From JACVRN01 sp035276685 (lineage in GTDB: Bacteria; Acidobacteriota; Blastocatellia; Pyrinomonadales; Pyrinomonadaceae): DNA of 64,000 nt. Positions 17,122 through 26,000 of this stretch are shown in pieces; the first letter of the stretch is position 1, and the number at the start of each line of letters is the position of its first letter. Under the pieces are notes generated by a model. It did no database searches and was not told the DNA's origin. It saw nothing but the letters and a program-made list of their open reading frames with translations. The stretch is from positions 12,002 to 76,001 of the forward strand of contig DATELK010000212.1 in assembly GCA_035276685.1 (NCBI GenBank), written 5' to 3'. Made by a program: the position numbers and the translations under genes.

Positions 17122-19053
17122 ATGTTCAGGGTCAGCTTGGTCAGTATGCCGTTCGCAGCAGTTGAAACCCCTTCCATGGGACTGACGCAGCTCAGGGCAG
17201 TTCTGGAGCGTCGCTTTGGTCAGAGCATCCGTGTGGACGAAGTCATCTATGCCAATCAGGACTTCAGCCGCTTCCTGGGGCTAGACCTTTATCAGTTAAT
17301 CTCCAACTCCGCCGAAGGGATGAACGCGGGCATGGGCGACTGGTTCTTCCGGCACGCCGCCTTTCCCAACCTGCCTGACAACTCTGAGCTTTATTACCGG
17401 CGGTACTTTCCGATGATGACAAAGGAACTGGGCGAAGCCACGCTGAAGATAGAAGAGAAGCGCGAGGGGCTCGACGAGTACCTTGGGGAGATTGTCGATA
17501 AGTACCGTCTGGACGAGGCTGATGTAGTCGGGCTCACTTCCGTCTTCTCTCAGAGCGTAGGCTGTCTCTCGCTGGCCAGAAAGATAAAGGAGCGGAACCC
17601 GCAGGTGACGGTCGTGATGGGCGGGCCTAACTGCGACTCTCCGATGGGAGAAGAGTACATCAAGCATGCAGAGCAGCTAGATTACGTCTTCTCCGGCCCC
17701 GCTCTGAAAAGCTTCCCCGAGTTTATACAGCACTGCGTTGACGAAGAGCGAGAGCGGTGCGAGCAGATAAAGGGAGTCTTCAGCCGGAAGAATTTCACGA
17801 GTCCCGTCTCAATCGTCGGCGAAGACGCGGACATCAACGACCTGCTTCACCTTGACTACGACTCTTTCCTGAAGACTTCCAGAGAAAACTTTCCGGACGG
17901 AGAGGTCGAGACCTACCTGATATTCGAGACCTCTCGCGGTTGCTGGTGGGGAGAGAAGGCGCACTGCACCTTCTGCGGGATAAACGAGCTGGCGATGGGC
18001 TACAGGGCGATGCGTCCCGAAAAGGCCGTCGAATATATCAACACGATGCTGGAACGTTACGGCCCCGAATGCTCAAACTTTGAGTGCGTGGACTACATCA
18101 TGCCCGCGAACTACCCTGTGGAAGTCTTCCCGCACCTGAACACGACTTCCGACATAAACCTCTTCTATGAAGTCAAGGCAGACCTGACGGCGGAAGACAT
18201 GGAGCAGATGTCGAAGGCGCGCATCAAGATGATTCAGCCCGGCATAGAGTCGCTTTCGACTCCGACCTTGAAGCTGATGAAGAAGGGCACGACAGCTTTC
18301 CAGAATCTAGCGTTTCTCAAAAACTGTCTGCTCTACGACCTCTCGCCGCGTTGGAACCTGCTCGTAGGCTTCCCCGGCGAAGAAGAGAGCGTTTACCACA
18401 AATACATGGAAGACCTGCCGCTGCTGGTTCATCTTCCGCCGCCGGGCGCTATGGCCAAGGTTCAGTTCCACAGGTACAGCCCCTACTTCATGGAGGCCGA
18501 AAGGTACGGCCTGCAACTGCGCCCCTCGGATTTCTATCCGCTGACCTATCCCTTCAGCCAGGAGACACTCGCCCGGCTCGCCTATCACCACGTAGACAGC
18601 AACTTCAAGGCCGGGTACATACACACGATGATTAAGTGGATTGTGCAGGTCGGTGAGCTTGCCACGCGCTGGCAGAAGCTCTGGAAGACAGACGGCACGG
18701 AGCGTCCAAGGCTCTTCGTGAAGGAGCGCGACGGCCAGAAATTCGTCCACGACACGCGCGCGGGAGAGCTGATAGAGCACCCCTTGAGCCTGACTGCGGC
18801 GCTCGTGCTTGAGCGCCTGCACAAACCAAAGAGAGTCTCGCAGCTTGCCAAAGAGATAGAGGGCGCGGCTCTCGCAGAGCTTGAGGACGAGGTTCAGAGG
18901 CTACGCGAGCGCGGGCTGCTGTTTCAGGAGGGAGACCGATTCCTCGCGCTTCCTCTTCCCAGAGAAACCTTCGACTTCTCCGTTGACCAGTACATGCCTG
19001 ACATACAGCAGCTCGTCTCTCATCAGGATGAGCTAAGTAGAGCTGAGCTATAA
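17122..19053 (+). CDS. Radical SAM/cobalamin-type RiPP maturase, paralog 3
   Basis: This 643-residue paralog keeps Cys274-X7-Cys282-X2-Cys285 but varies at otherwise constant places. After the third Cys it reads GINELAMGYRAM where others have GLNGLTMNYRAM or a close variant. ECVDYIMPANYPVEVF replaces the usual CVDNIMPTNYP(T/A)EVF, and MGGPNCDSPMG replaces MGGANC. These changes lie in the radical SAM barrel and could alter the target or mark a drifting copy. The ribosome binding site GGAGG at 17110-17114 and the bases around it are repeated before paralog 4, so the two share a recent duplication that included the 5' leader. The 144-base gap before it holds only a weak 6-base-pair hairpin (17009-17026). 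Confidence 0.86.
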   Translation: MFRVSLVSMPFAAVETPSMGLTQLRAVLERRFGQSIRVDEVIYANQDFSRFLGLDLYQLISNSAEGMNAGMGDWFFRHAAFPNLPDNSELYYRRYFPMMTKELGEATLKIEEKREGLDEYLGEIVDKYRLDEADVVGLTSVFSQSVGCLSLARKIKERNPQVTVVMGGPNCDSPMGEEYIKHAEQLDYVFSGPALKSFPEFIQHCVDEERERCEQIKGVFSRKNFTSPVSIVGEDADINDLLHLDYDSFLKTSRENFPDGEVETYLIFETSRGCWWGEKAHCTFCGINELAMGYRAMRPEKAVEYINTMLERYGPECSNFECVDYIMPANYPVEVFPHLNTTSDINLFYEVKADLTAEDMEQMSKARIKMIQPGIESLSTPTLKLMKKGTTAFQNLAFLKNCLLYDLSPRWNLLVGFPGEEESVYHKYMEDLPLLVHLPPPGAMAKVQFHRYSPYFMEAERYGLQLRPSDFYPLTYPFSQETLARLAYHHVDSNFKAGYIHTMIKWIVQVGELATRWQKLWKTDGTERPRLFVKERDGQKFVHDTRAGELIEHPLSLTAALVLERLHKPKRVSQLAKEIEGAALAELEDEVQRLRERGLLFQEGDRFLALPLPRETFDFSVDQYMPDIQQLVSHQDELSRAEL

Positions 19054-19133
19054 AGCGCGCTCGAATACCCCGAAAAAAGTCCGTCGAATCCACTCGCATC
19101 AACGGCAACAAACTTACAGTGGAGGCCAGTTAA

Positions 19134-21038
19134 ATGTTTAAGGTTAGTTTAATCAACATGCCCTTCGCCGCACTCGAACCACCTTCCATAGGTCTGACGC
19201 AGATCAGGGCGGCAATCAAGAGCTATTTCGGCGACAGCATCTCTGTCAGCGAAGTCCTCTACGCCAATCAGGACTTCAGCCACTTCCTGGGGCTGGAGCT
19301 ATACCAGTTCCTCTGCAAGTCTGCCGAGGCCATGAACGCAGGCATAGGCGACTGGTTCTTCCGGCAGGTGGCCTTCCCGAATCTGCCTGACAACTCAGAG
19401 CTTTATTATCGCCGCTACTTTCCGATGATGACGAAAGAGCTGAAAGAGATGCAGCAGCAGATAGAGGAGAAGCGAGAGGGGCTCGACTCCTATCTGGGAG
19501 AGCTGGTGGAGAGATACGAGCTTGACACGGCGAACGTCGTAGGATTGACCTCCATGTTCTCGCAGAGCGTAGGGTGCCTTGCCCTGGCGAGGAAGATAAA
19601 AGAGAAGAACCCGGAAGTAGTGATAGTGATGGGCGGGGCCAACTGCGACTCTCCTATGGGAGAAGAGTACATCAAGCACGCAGCGCAGCTCGATTACGTC
19701 TTCTCCGGCCCGGCACTCAAGAGCTTCCCCGCCTTCCTAGAAGCGTTGATGGCGGGAGAACAAGAGAAGTGCGACCACATCAAGGGAGTCTTCAGCAAGA
19801 AGAACGTCCTGAATCCTCCGTCCATAGTGGGCGAAGAGATGGACATCAACACGCTGCTCGACCTCGACTACGACTACTTCATGCGGACTTTCAGGAGCAA
19901 CTTCCCGAACCGGGAGCTGACGCCCTACCTGATGTTCGAGACCTCTCGCGGCTGTTGGTGGGGAGAGAAGGCGCACTGCACCTTCTGCGGCCTGAATGGT
20001 CTCACCATGAACTACAGGGCGATGCGAGCCGACAGGGCCGTTGAGTATATGAATACATTGATGGAGCAATACTACCCCGCCTGCAACGATTTTGAGTGCG
20101 TGGACAACATCATGCCTACGAACTATCCGGCCGAAGTCTTCCCGTACCTGAACACGCCTTCGGACGCGCACATCTTCTACGAGGTCAAGGCAGATTTGAC
20201 GGCAGACGAGATGGAGCTGATGTCGAAGGCTCGCGTCAAGGCCATACAGCCGGGAATAGAAGCTCTTTCAACTTCGACGCTCAAGCTGATGAAGAAGGGG
20301 ACGACAGCTTTTCAGAATCTAGCGTTTCTCAAAAACTGTCTGCTCTACGACCTGACGCCTAGGTGGAACATCCTCGTAGGCTTCCCCGGCGAGGAAGAGA
20401 GCGTTTACGAGAAGTACATGGCGGATTTGCCGCTGCTGTTTCATCTCCCGCCGCCGGGCGCGCTTGCCAAAGTCCAGTTCGACCGCTTCAGCCCTTACTT
20501 TAACGAGGCTGAGAAGTACGGCCTGCACTTGCAGCCCTCGGACTACTACACGCTGATTTACCCGTTCGGCAAAGAATCACTCTGGAACATCGCCTATCAC
20601 TTCGTGGACAGCAACTTCAAGGCCGAGTACATACACACGATGATTAAGTGGATTGTGCAGGTTGGTGAGCTAGCGGCCAAGTGGCAGAAGCTGTGGAAGG
20701 CCGCGGACGCAGACCTGCCGAAGCTCTACGTCAAAGAGAACGGAAACGGGCCGGTGGTCTACGACACCAGACAGGGCGAAGTCATAGAGCATCCTTTGCA
20801 CACCACACGCAAGCAGATGCTGGAATTGCTGCACAAGCCGAAGAGAGTCTCCCAGCTTGCTAAAGAGATGGAGGGAATCTCAGCCGAAGAGATAAGCCGT
20901 GAGATGGAGTGGTTCAAGGAGCGAGGCCTAGTCTTCTTCGAAGGCGACCGCTTTCTAGCTCTGCCTTTGCCCAGGGCCACGACCGAGCTGTCCGTGGAAG
21001 AATACGTGCCGGACATACAGCAGCTCGTCCTGAAATAG
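19134..21038 (+). CDS. Radical SAM/cobalamin-type RiPP maturase, paralog 4, apparently mosaic
   Basis: This 634-residue paralog has Cys274-X7-Cys282-X2-Cys285. It looks stitched together. The N-terminal half (YANQDFSHFLGLELYQFL, NLPDNSELYYRRYFPMMTKEL) follows paralog 3. The stretch with YFNEAEKYGLHLQPSDYYTL follows paralog 2. The C-terminal segment (KENGNGPVVYDTRQGEVIEH, KQMLELLHKPKRVSQLAKEM) follows paralogs 1 and 5. The last residues (VPDIQQLV) again follow paralog 3. This pattern fits repeated recombination among neighbouring copies. The start has GGAGG at 19121-19125, in a leader nearly identical to that of paralog 3. The likely role is the same as its neighbours. Confidence 0.87.
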   Translation: MFKVSLINMPFAALEPPSIGLTQIRAAIKSYFGDSISVSEVLYANQDFSHFLGLELYQFLCKSAEAMNAGIGDWFFRQVAFPNLPDNSELYYRRYFPMMTKELKEMQQQIEEKREGLDSYLGELVERYELDTANVVGLTSMFSQSVGCLALARKIKEKNPEVVIVMGGANCDSPMGEEYIKHAAQLDYVFSGPALKSFPAFLEALMAGEQEKCDHIKGVFSKKNVLNPPSIVGEEMDINTLLDLDYDYFMRTFRSNFPNRELTPYLMFETSRGCWWGEKAHCTFCGLNGLTMNYRAMRADRAVEYMNTLMEQYYPACNDFECVDNIMPTNYPAEVFPYLNTPSDAHIFYEVKADLTADEMELMSKARVKAIQPGIEALSTSTLKLMKKGTTAFQNLAFLKNCLLYDLTPRWNILVGFPGEEESVYEKYMADLPLLFHLPPPGALAKVQFDRFSPYFNEAEKYGLHLQPSDYYTLIYPFGKESLWNIAYHFVDSNFKAEYIHTMIKWIVQVGELAAKWQKLWKAADADLPKLYVKENGNGPVVYDTRQGEVIEHPLHTTRKQMLELLHKPKRVSQLAKEMEGISAEEISREMEWFKERGLVFFEGDRFLALPLPRATTELSVEEYVPDIQQLVLK

Positions 21039-21100
21039 TCAAACCAGCAAACCCCTCGCGCTACCCGTCTACCCCAATCTTTCGAGTCGGAGATATTCAC

Positions 21101-22984
21101 ATGTTGAAAGTCTCTTTTATCAATATGCCCTTTGCCTCGCTCGAATCCCCTTCGCTGGGCCTAACGCAGCTGAAGTCCGTCATGGACAGCCAGTTTCAGG
21201 GGCGCGTCCGTGTAGAGGAAGTGATGTATCTGAATCAGGACTTCGGCCACTACATAGGCATCAGCCTCTACCAGTACATGAGCAAGTCGGGTGAAGCCTC
21301 TCACTCTGGCCTAGGCGACTGGTTCTTCCGGCAGGTGGCTTTCCCGGAGCTTGAGGACAATTCTGAAATCTACTTCCGCCGCTACTTCCCCATGCTCAAG
21401 GGCGAGGTCAAGGAGACTATGGCGGTCGTTAAAGAGAAGCGCGCCGGGCTTGCCGCCTACCTGGACGAGCTGATTGACAAGTACGCGCTGGATGAGATGG
21501 ACATAGTCGGCTTCACCTCCATGTTCTGGCAGAACGTGGGCTGCTTCGCGCTCGCCAGAAAGATAAAGGAGCGCAGCCCCAAGACGCTCATAGTCATGGG
21601 CGGGGCCAACTGCGAGTCTCCTATGGGGCAGGAGATAATCAAGCACGTACGCCACGTTGATTACGTCTTCTCCGGGCCTGCGCTCAGAAGCTTCCCCGCG
21701 TTTGTCGAGGCGATGCTGGACGGCGAGATGCAGAGGTGCGAGAAGATAAAGGGAGTCTTCACGAGAGACAACGTGACTAATCCTCCTTCCATCATCGGCG
21801 ACGAGGTGGACATCAACTCCGTCGTAGAGCTTGATTACGACTCCTTCCTGGGAGACATCAAAAACAACTTTCCTAAGAAAGAGGTCTACCCATACCTGAT
21901 GTTCGAGACTTCGCGCGGGTGCTGGTGGGGACAAAAGGCGCACTGCACCTTCTGCGGCTTGAACGGTCTAACGATGAGCTACAGGTCTATGCAGCCGGAC
22001 AAGGCCGTGGAGCACATCAACACCTTGCTCAACAAGTACGGCCCTGACTGCGACCGCTTCGAGTGCGTGGACAACATCATGCCCACGAACTATCCGACGG
22101 AGGTCTTCCCGTATCTGAGCGCGCCCTCGAACACCAGCATCTTCTACGAGGTCAAGGCCGATTTAACCTCGGAAGAGATGGCCGCTCTCTCAAGGGCGCA
22201 CATTAAGACGATTCAGCCCGGCATAGAGGCTCTGTCAACTTCGACCTTGAAGCTGATGAAGAAGGGGACGACCGCTTTCCAGAATCTGGCCTTCCTGAAG
22301 AACGCGCTCCTTCACGACATTCTGCCCGTCTGGAACATACTCGTAGGCTTTCCGGGCGAGGAAGAAGAGGTTTATAGAAAGTACACGGAAGACCTGCCGC
22401 TGCTTGTACATCTTCCGCCGCCGAACGCGCTCTTACAGGTGCAGTTCGACCGCTACAGCCCGTACTTTACGCAGGCGGAGCAGTACGGCCTGCAACTGCG
22501 CCCCTATGATTACTACACGCTGACCTATCCCTTCGGCAAAGAGTCTCTCTCGAACCTGGCCTATCACTTCGTGGACGGCAATCCGGCCGCCCCTTACGTG
22601 CAGCTGCTCGTGAAGTGGATAGTGAAGCTCAGAGACCTGGTCATACATTGGAAGAGCTGCTGGGAAGGTAAAGACGAGAGCCAGCTGCCGAAGCTCTACA
22701 TCAAGGAGAGCGACCGCATCGTCTACGACACGCGCCAGGGAGAAGCTATTGAGCATCCCTTGAACGACACGCGCAGGCAGATGCTGGAATTGCTGCACAA
22801 GCCGAAGAGAGTCTCGCAGCTTGCTAAAGAGATGACGGAAGTGCCCGTGGAAGAGATAAGCAGAGAGATGGAATGGTTCAAGGAGAGAAGCCTCGTCTTC
22901 TTCGAGGGCGACCGCTTCCTTGCTCTTCCTCTCCCTAGAGATACTTCGGGACTCTCTTCAACCTTCTTCGACATACAGCTGTAG
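21101..22984 (+). CDS. Radical SAM/cobalamin-type RiPP maturase, paralog 5
   Basis: This 627-residue paralog starts at ATG 21101, which is preceded by CGGAG 8 bases upstream and gives MLKVSFINMPF like its sisters. A longer in-frame start at 20909 would overlap the previous gene by 130 bases and is rejected. Cys274-X7-Cys282-X2-Cys285 is present, with CWWGQKAHCTFC (Gln in place of Glu). The 3' part around 22735-22880 is almost the same DNA as 14699-14842 of paralog 1. The central tract around 22265-22320 is not homogenised and encodes NALLHDILPVWN. It ends the first cassette, 94 bases before the next megasynthase gene, and that gap contains a paired-hairpin element. Confidence 0.87.
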   Translation: MLKVSFINMPFASLESPSLGLTQLKSVMDSQFQGRVRVEEVMYLNQDFGHYIGISLYQYMSKSGEASHSGLGDWFFRQVAFPELEDNSEIYFRRYFPMLKGEVKETMAVVKEKRAGLAAYLDELIDKYALDEMDIVGFTSMFWQNVGCFALARKIKERSPKTLIVMGGANCESPMGQEIIKHVRHVDYVFSGPALRSFPAFVEAMLDGEMQRCEKIKGVFTRDNVTNPPSIIGDEVDINSVVELDYDSFLGDIKNNFPKKEVYPYLMFETSRGCWWGQKAHCTFCGLNGLTMSYRSMQPDKAVEHINTLLNKYGPDCDRFECVDNIMPTNYPTEVFPYLSAPSNTSIFYEVKADLTSEEMAALSRAHIKTIQPGIEALSTSTLKLMKKGTTAFQNLAFLKNALLHDILPVWNILVGFPGEEEEVYRKYTEDLPLLVHLPPPNALLQVQFDRYSPYFTQAEQYGLQLRPYDYYTLTYPFGKESLSNLAYHFVDGNPAAPYVQLLVKWIVKLRDLVIHWKSCWEGKDESQLPKLYIKESDRIVYDTRQGEAIEHPLNDTRRQMLELLHKPKRVSQLAKEMTEVPVEEISREMEWFKERSLVFFEGDRFLALPLPRDTSGLSSTFFDIQL

Positions 22985-22996
22985 ACGCACCCAGGC

Positions 22997-23046
22997 TTCC
23001 CGCCGAAGAAGGCGGGGACGAAAAACTCCTTTTCGAGGCCCCGCCT
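22997..23046 (+). promoter_or_regulatory. Two mutually exclusive hairpins before the psiA-AL-KR-T-C-A-T gene
   Basis: TTCCCGCC (22997-23004) can pair with GGCGGGGA (23011-23018) around GAAGAA. The same middle arm, AGGCGGGG (23010-23017), can instead pair with CCCCGCCT (23039-23046), enclosing an inner hairpin CGAAAA (23019-23024) with TTTTCG (23030-23035). The two folds cannot coexist. The start codon is 32 bases further on. It could be an attenuator, a read-through terminator or an RNA processing site between the radical SAM block and the synthase; only the pairing is directly seen. Confidence 0.5.
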
Positions 23047-23078
23047 CCCAAACCCCCTTTTACTGATGAGGATTAATC

Positions 23079-26000
23079 ATGATTAGAGAAGAGCTGCACC
23101 GCCAATTTGAGAAGCAGGTGGAACAAACGCCCGACGAGACCGCCATAGTATTTAACGAAGAGCGCCTGACCTACAGCGAGCTGAACCGCAGGGCAAACCG
23201 CGTCGCCCGCAGGCTTAGACGAAACCGCCTCAAGGAGGGTGACATCGTTGCCGTGGCCGTAGAGGATTCGCCAGCGCTTCTTGCGGGCATCCTCGGCGTG
23301 CTGAAGGCCGGAGGGGTTTATCTGCCGCTTGAGCCTGGTTCGCCGCCGCTTCGCGCCGCCTACATACTGCGCCACAGCCGCGCGACACAGCTCCTGAAGG
23401 CCGGTCGTGATTCGGACTCGTTCGGCTTCTCGGGGAAAGTTCTGGCGCTTGACGACGCCGTGTTGCTCAAGGGCAACGGCGAGAACCTGCGCGTCGTGAA
23501 GAGCAGCGACAGGCCATTCGCGCTGAGCTATCAATCCGACTCTACGGGCAGGCCGGAGGGCGTGGTCATCTCGCAGGAGAGCATAGCCAACTGGGCCGCC
23601 TTCAACATAGAGCAGCTCAAGATTGATTTCCGTAACACGCTCTTCGTCTCAGACTCGACGACGGGCGCGGCCTTCCCGCTCTGGCTCGTGGCGCTGGCCG
23701 TGGGCGGCACCGTTTACTTCCACCGCCAGCAGGAGGGAAGCGACCTCAAGTCTCTGTCAGAGCTTGCTTCAAGCTCGGAGGCGACGGCGGCTGCGCTTCC
23801 GCTCTCTCTCATGGGCGTTATGAATCGCGGCGGCAACTTCCGAAGGGTCTTCACCAACGGCCTGAAGAACATTGTGAGCGTGGGCGACGGGCTGGTCAGA
23901 ACCGACGGGCTCCGCGAGTATTTGAAGGAGAAGAATATTCGCTGGCACAACTATTTCGGCTTCCCCGAGATGCAGGTCGTGACGACTCTTCAGGAAGAGA
24001 CCTCTGGCGGGGCCACAGAAATCAAGCACATAGGCCGCCCCGTCTCAGGCACCAGGGCTTTCATCATCAACGAAGAACGGCAGCCCGCGCCCGTGGGCGT
24101 GGTGGACGACCTGTACTTAGCGGGCGAAGGATTGCTGAAAGGCTACTACCAGCATCAGGAGCTTAACAGGCAAAGGTTCGTCGAGAACTCTTTCGACCCC
24201 GGCTCTGAGATGTATAGAACCGGGTACAAGGCCAGCTGGTTGCAGAACAAGCTCCTGGCCTTTCACTCGGACTCTACGAACCGCGTCTACATAGGCGGCG
24301 TGCGCCTCGCGCTTGAAGAAATCGAGGCCGCGCTCAACACGCACGATGCTATAGACGAGTGCGCCGTCGTCACCAGAGTCGGCCCCGACGGCGAGCCGCG
24401 CCTGACGGCCTATCTGGTGATTAACGAGCCTGTGTCTGTGGAAGAGCTGCAATCGCACCTGAGGAAATACCTGCCCGCGTCTGCGCTCTCAATAGGCTTC
24501 CTTCAGGTCTCGTCATTGCCTCGCGCGGTAAGCGGTGCGCCGGACAGGAAGCGCCTACAGGAGCTTGAGCTTCTGGATACGCTCGACGCCGAGCAGATAA
24601 AGGAGTCGCTGGAGGATGAGGCGGGCGTGGACGGCGTGGCCGTGCTGCTCAAGGAAGAGATAACCCGGCGGCCCGCCTATCACCTGAAAAAATTGATGAA
24701 GACCCAGGTGAGCACGAACGGCAACGGCAACGGTCACAAGCCCGCGCTGGCGGATAAGAAGGTTGGCGACGAGGACGCCGCCGGGGCGGAGGCCATGAGC
24801 GTCGGCGCGGAGCTGAAGGATGCAGAGAGCCGCCCGAAGAATTTGAAAGAGATGCTTTACAGGGCCGCACGGAATACTTCGAACGGCATCACCTACGTCT
24901 CCGGCTCGGATGCAAGCTACCAGAGCTACGGCCAGCTGATTGAGAGAGCGCGTCGCGTAGGCTCGCTCCTTAAGGCCAAAAGCGCTGAGGCTGGCAAGCC
25001 CGCGATTATCCAGCTTGAAGACAACCAACAATTCCTCGCTGCCTTCTGGGCCTGCATCCTTGAAGGCATAGTGCCTGTGCCTCTGGCGACCGCTCCTAGC
25101 TACGAGCAGGAGAGCAACGCGACACGCATGCTTGAGAACGTGTGGCAGATGTTGGAGAGCCCGCTTGTCATCACCGACAGCAGCCGCACGAATGAGATTA
25201 AAGCGCTGCTTGAGAGAGCAGGCGGCGAGGCCAACGTAGTTGCGATAGAGGAAGCGGGCGAAGCTGAGGCAGGCACGGCGGAAGAGTTAAAGCTAGATGA
25301 AGATGAAGGCGGAGCTGAGCCAGACACACTCGCGCTCATGCTCTTCACTTCGGGCAGCACGGGTAAGCCCAAGGGCGTGCAGCTCTCGCACGGCAACCTC
25401 ATCTCGCGCTCGCAGGCCACGGCGCAGCTCAACAGCTTCACGAGCGAAGACGTTTCGCTCAACTGGATGCCACTGACGCACGTAGGCGGCATAGTCATGT
25501 TCCACCTGCGCGATGTCTTCACGGCTTGCAAACAGATTCAGGTACCGATTTCGGAGATACTGGCAGAGCCGCTTCGCTGGCTCGACCTGATTGACAAGTA
25601 CGAAGCGACTGTGACGTGGGCTCCCAACTTCGCCTACGGGCTGGTCAACGAAGAGCTTGAGCGCGCCAGAGCGAATGACGACGGCAAGGCTCGCAGTTGG
25701 AACCTGAGCCGCATGAGATTCATCCTCAACGGCGGCGAGGCTATCAACGCGGCTACCTCCAAGAAGTTCCTGCAACTCTTGGGCGAGTACGGCCTGCCCA
25801 CAGACTCCATGCATCCCGCGTGGGGAATGTCCGAGACCTCTTCGGGCGTGGCCTACTCGGAGCTGTTCACTTCGGAAGAGGGAACGGGCGTGCATACTTT
25901 GGAGAACTCTTCGCTCGGCCCGGCAGTCAGAAGCACGAACGGCGCGAGCGCGGACAGCTCCACCTTCGTAGAGGTAGGCCTGCCCATCCCCGGCACCACC

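Noticed and set aside
20909..21100. Longer start for radical SAM paralog 5
   Set aside because: It would overlap paralog 4 by 130 bases, and the extra residues have no counterpart in the sister proteins. ATG 21101 has its own ribosome binding site.
12680..22984. Classical lanthipeptide cluster
   Set aside because: No LanM, LanB/LanC, LanT or LanP homolog is visible in the window. Only the leader type matches, so a thioether product is not claimed.
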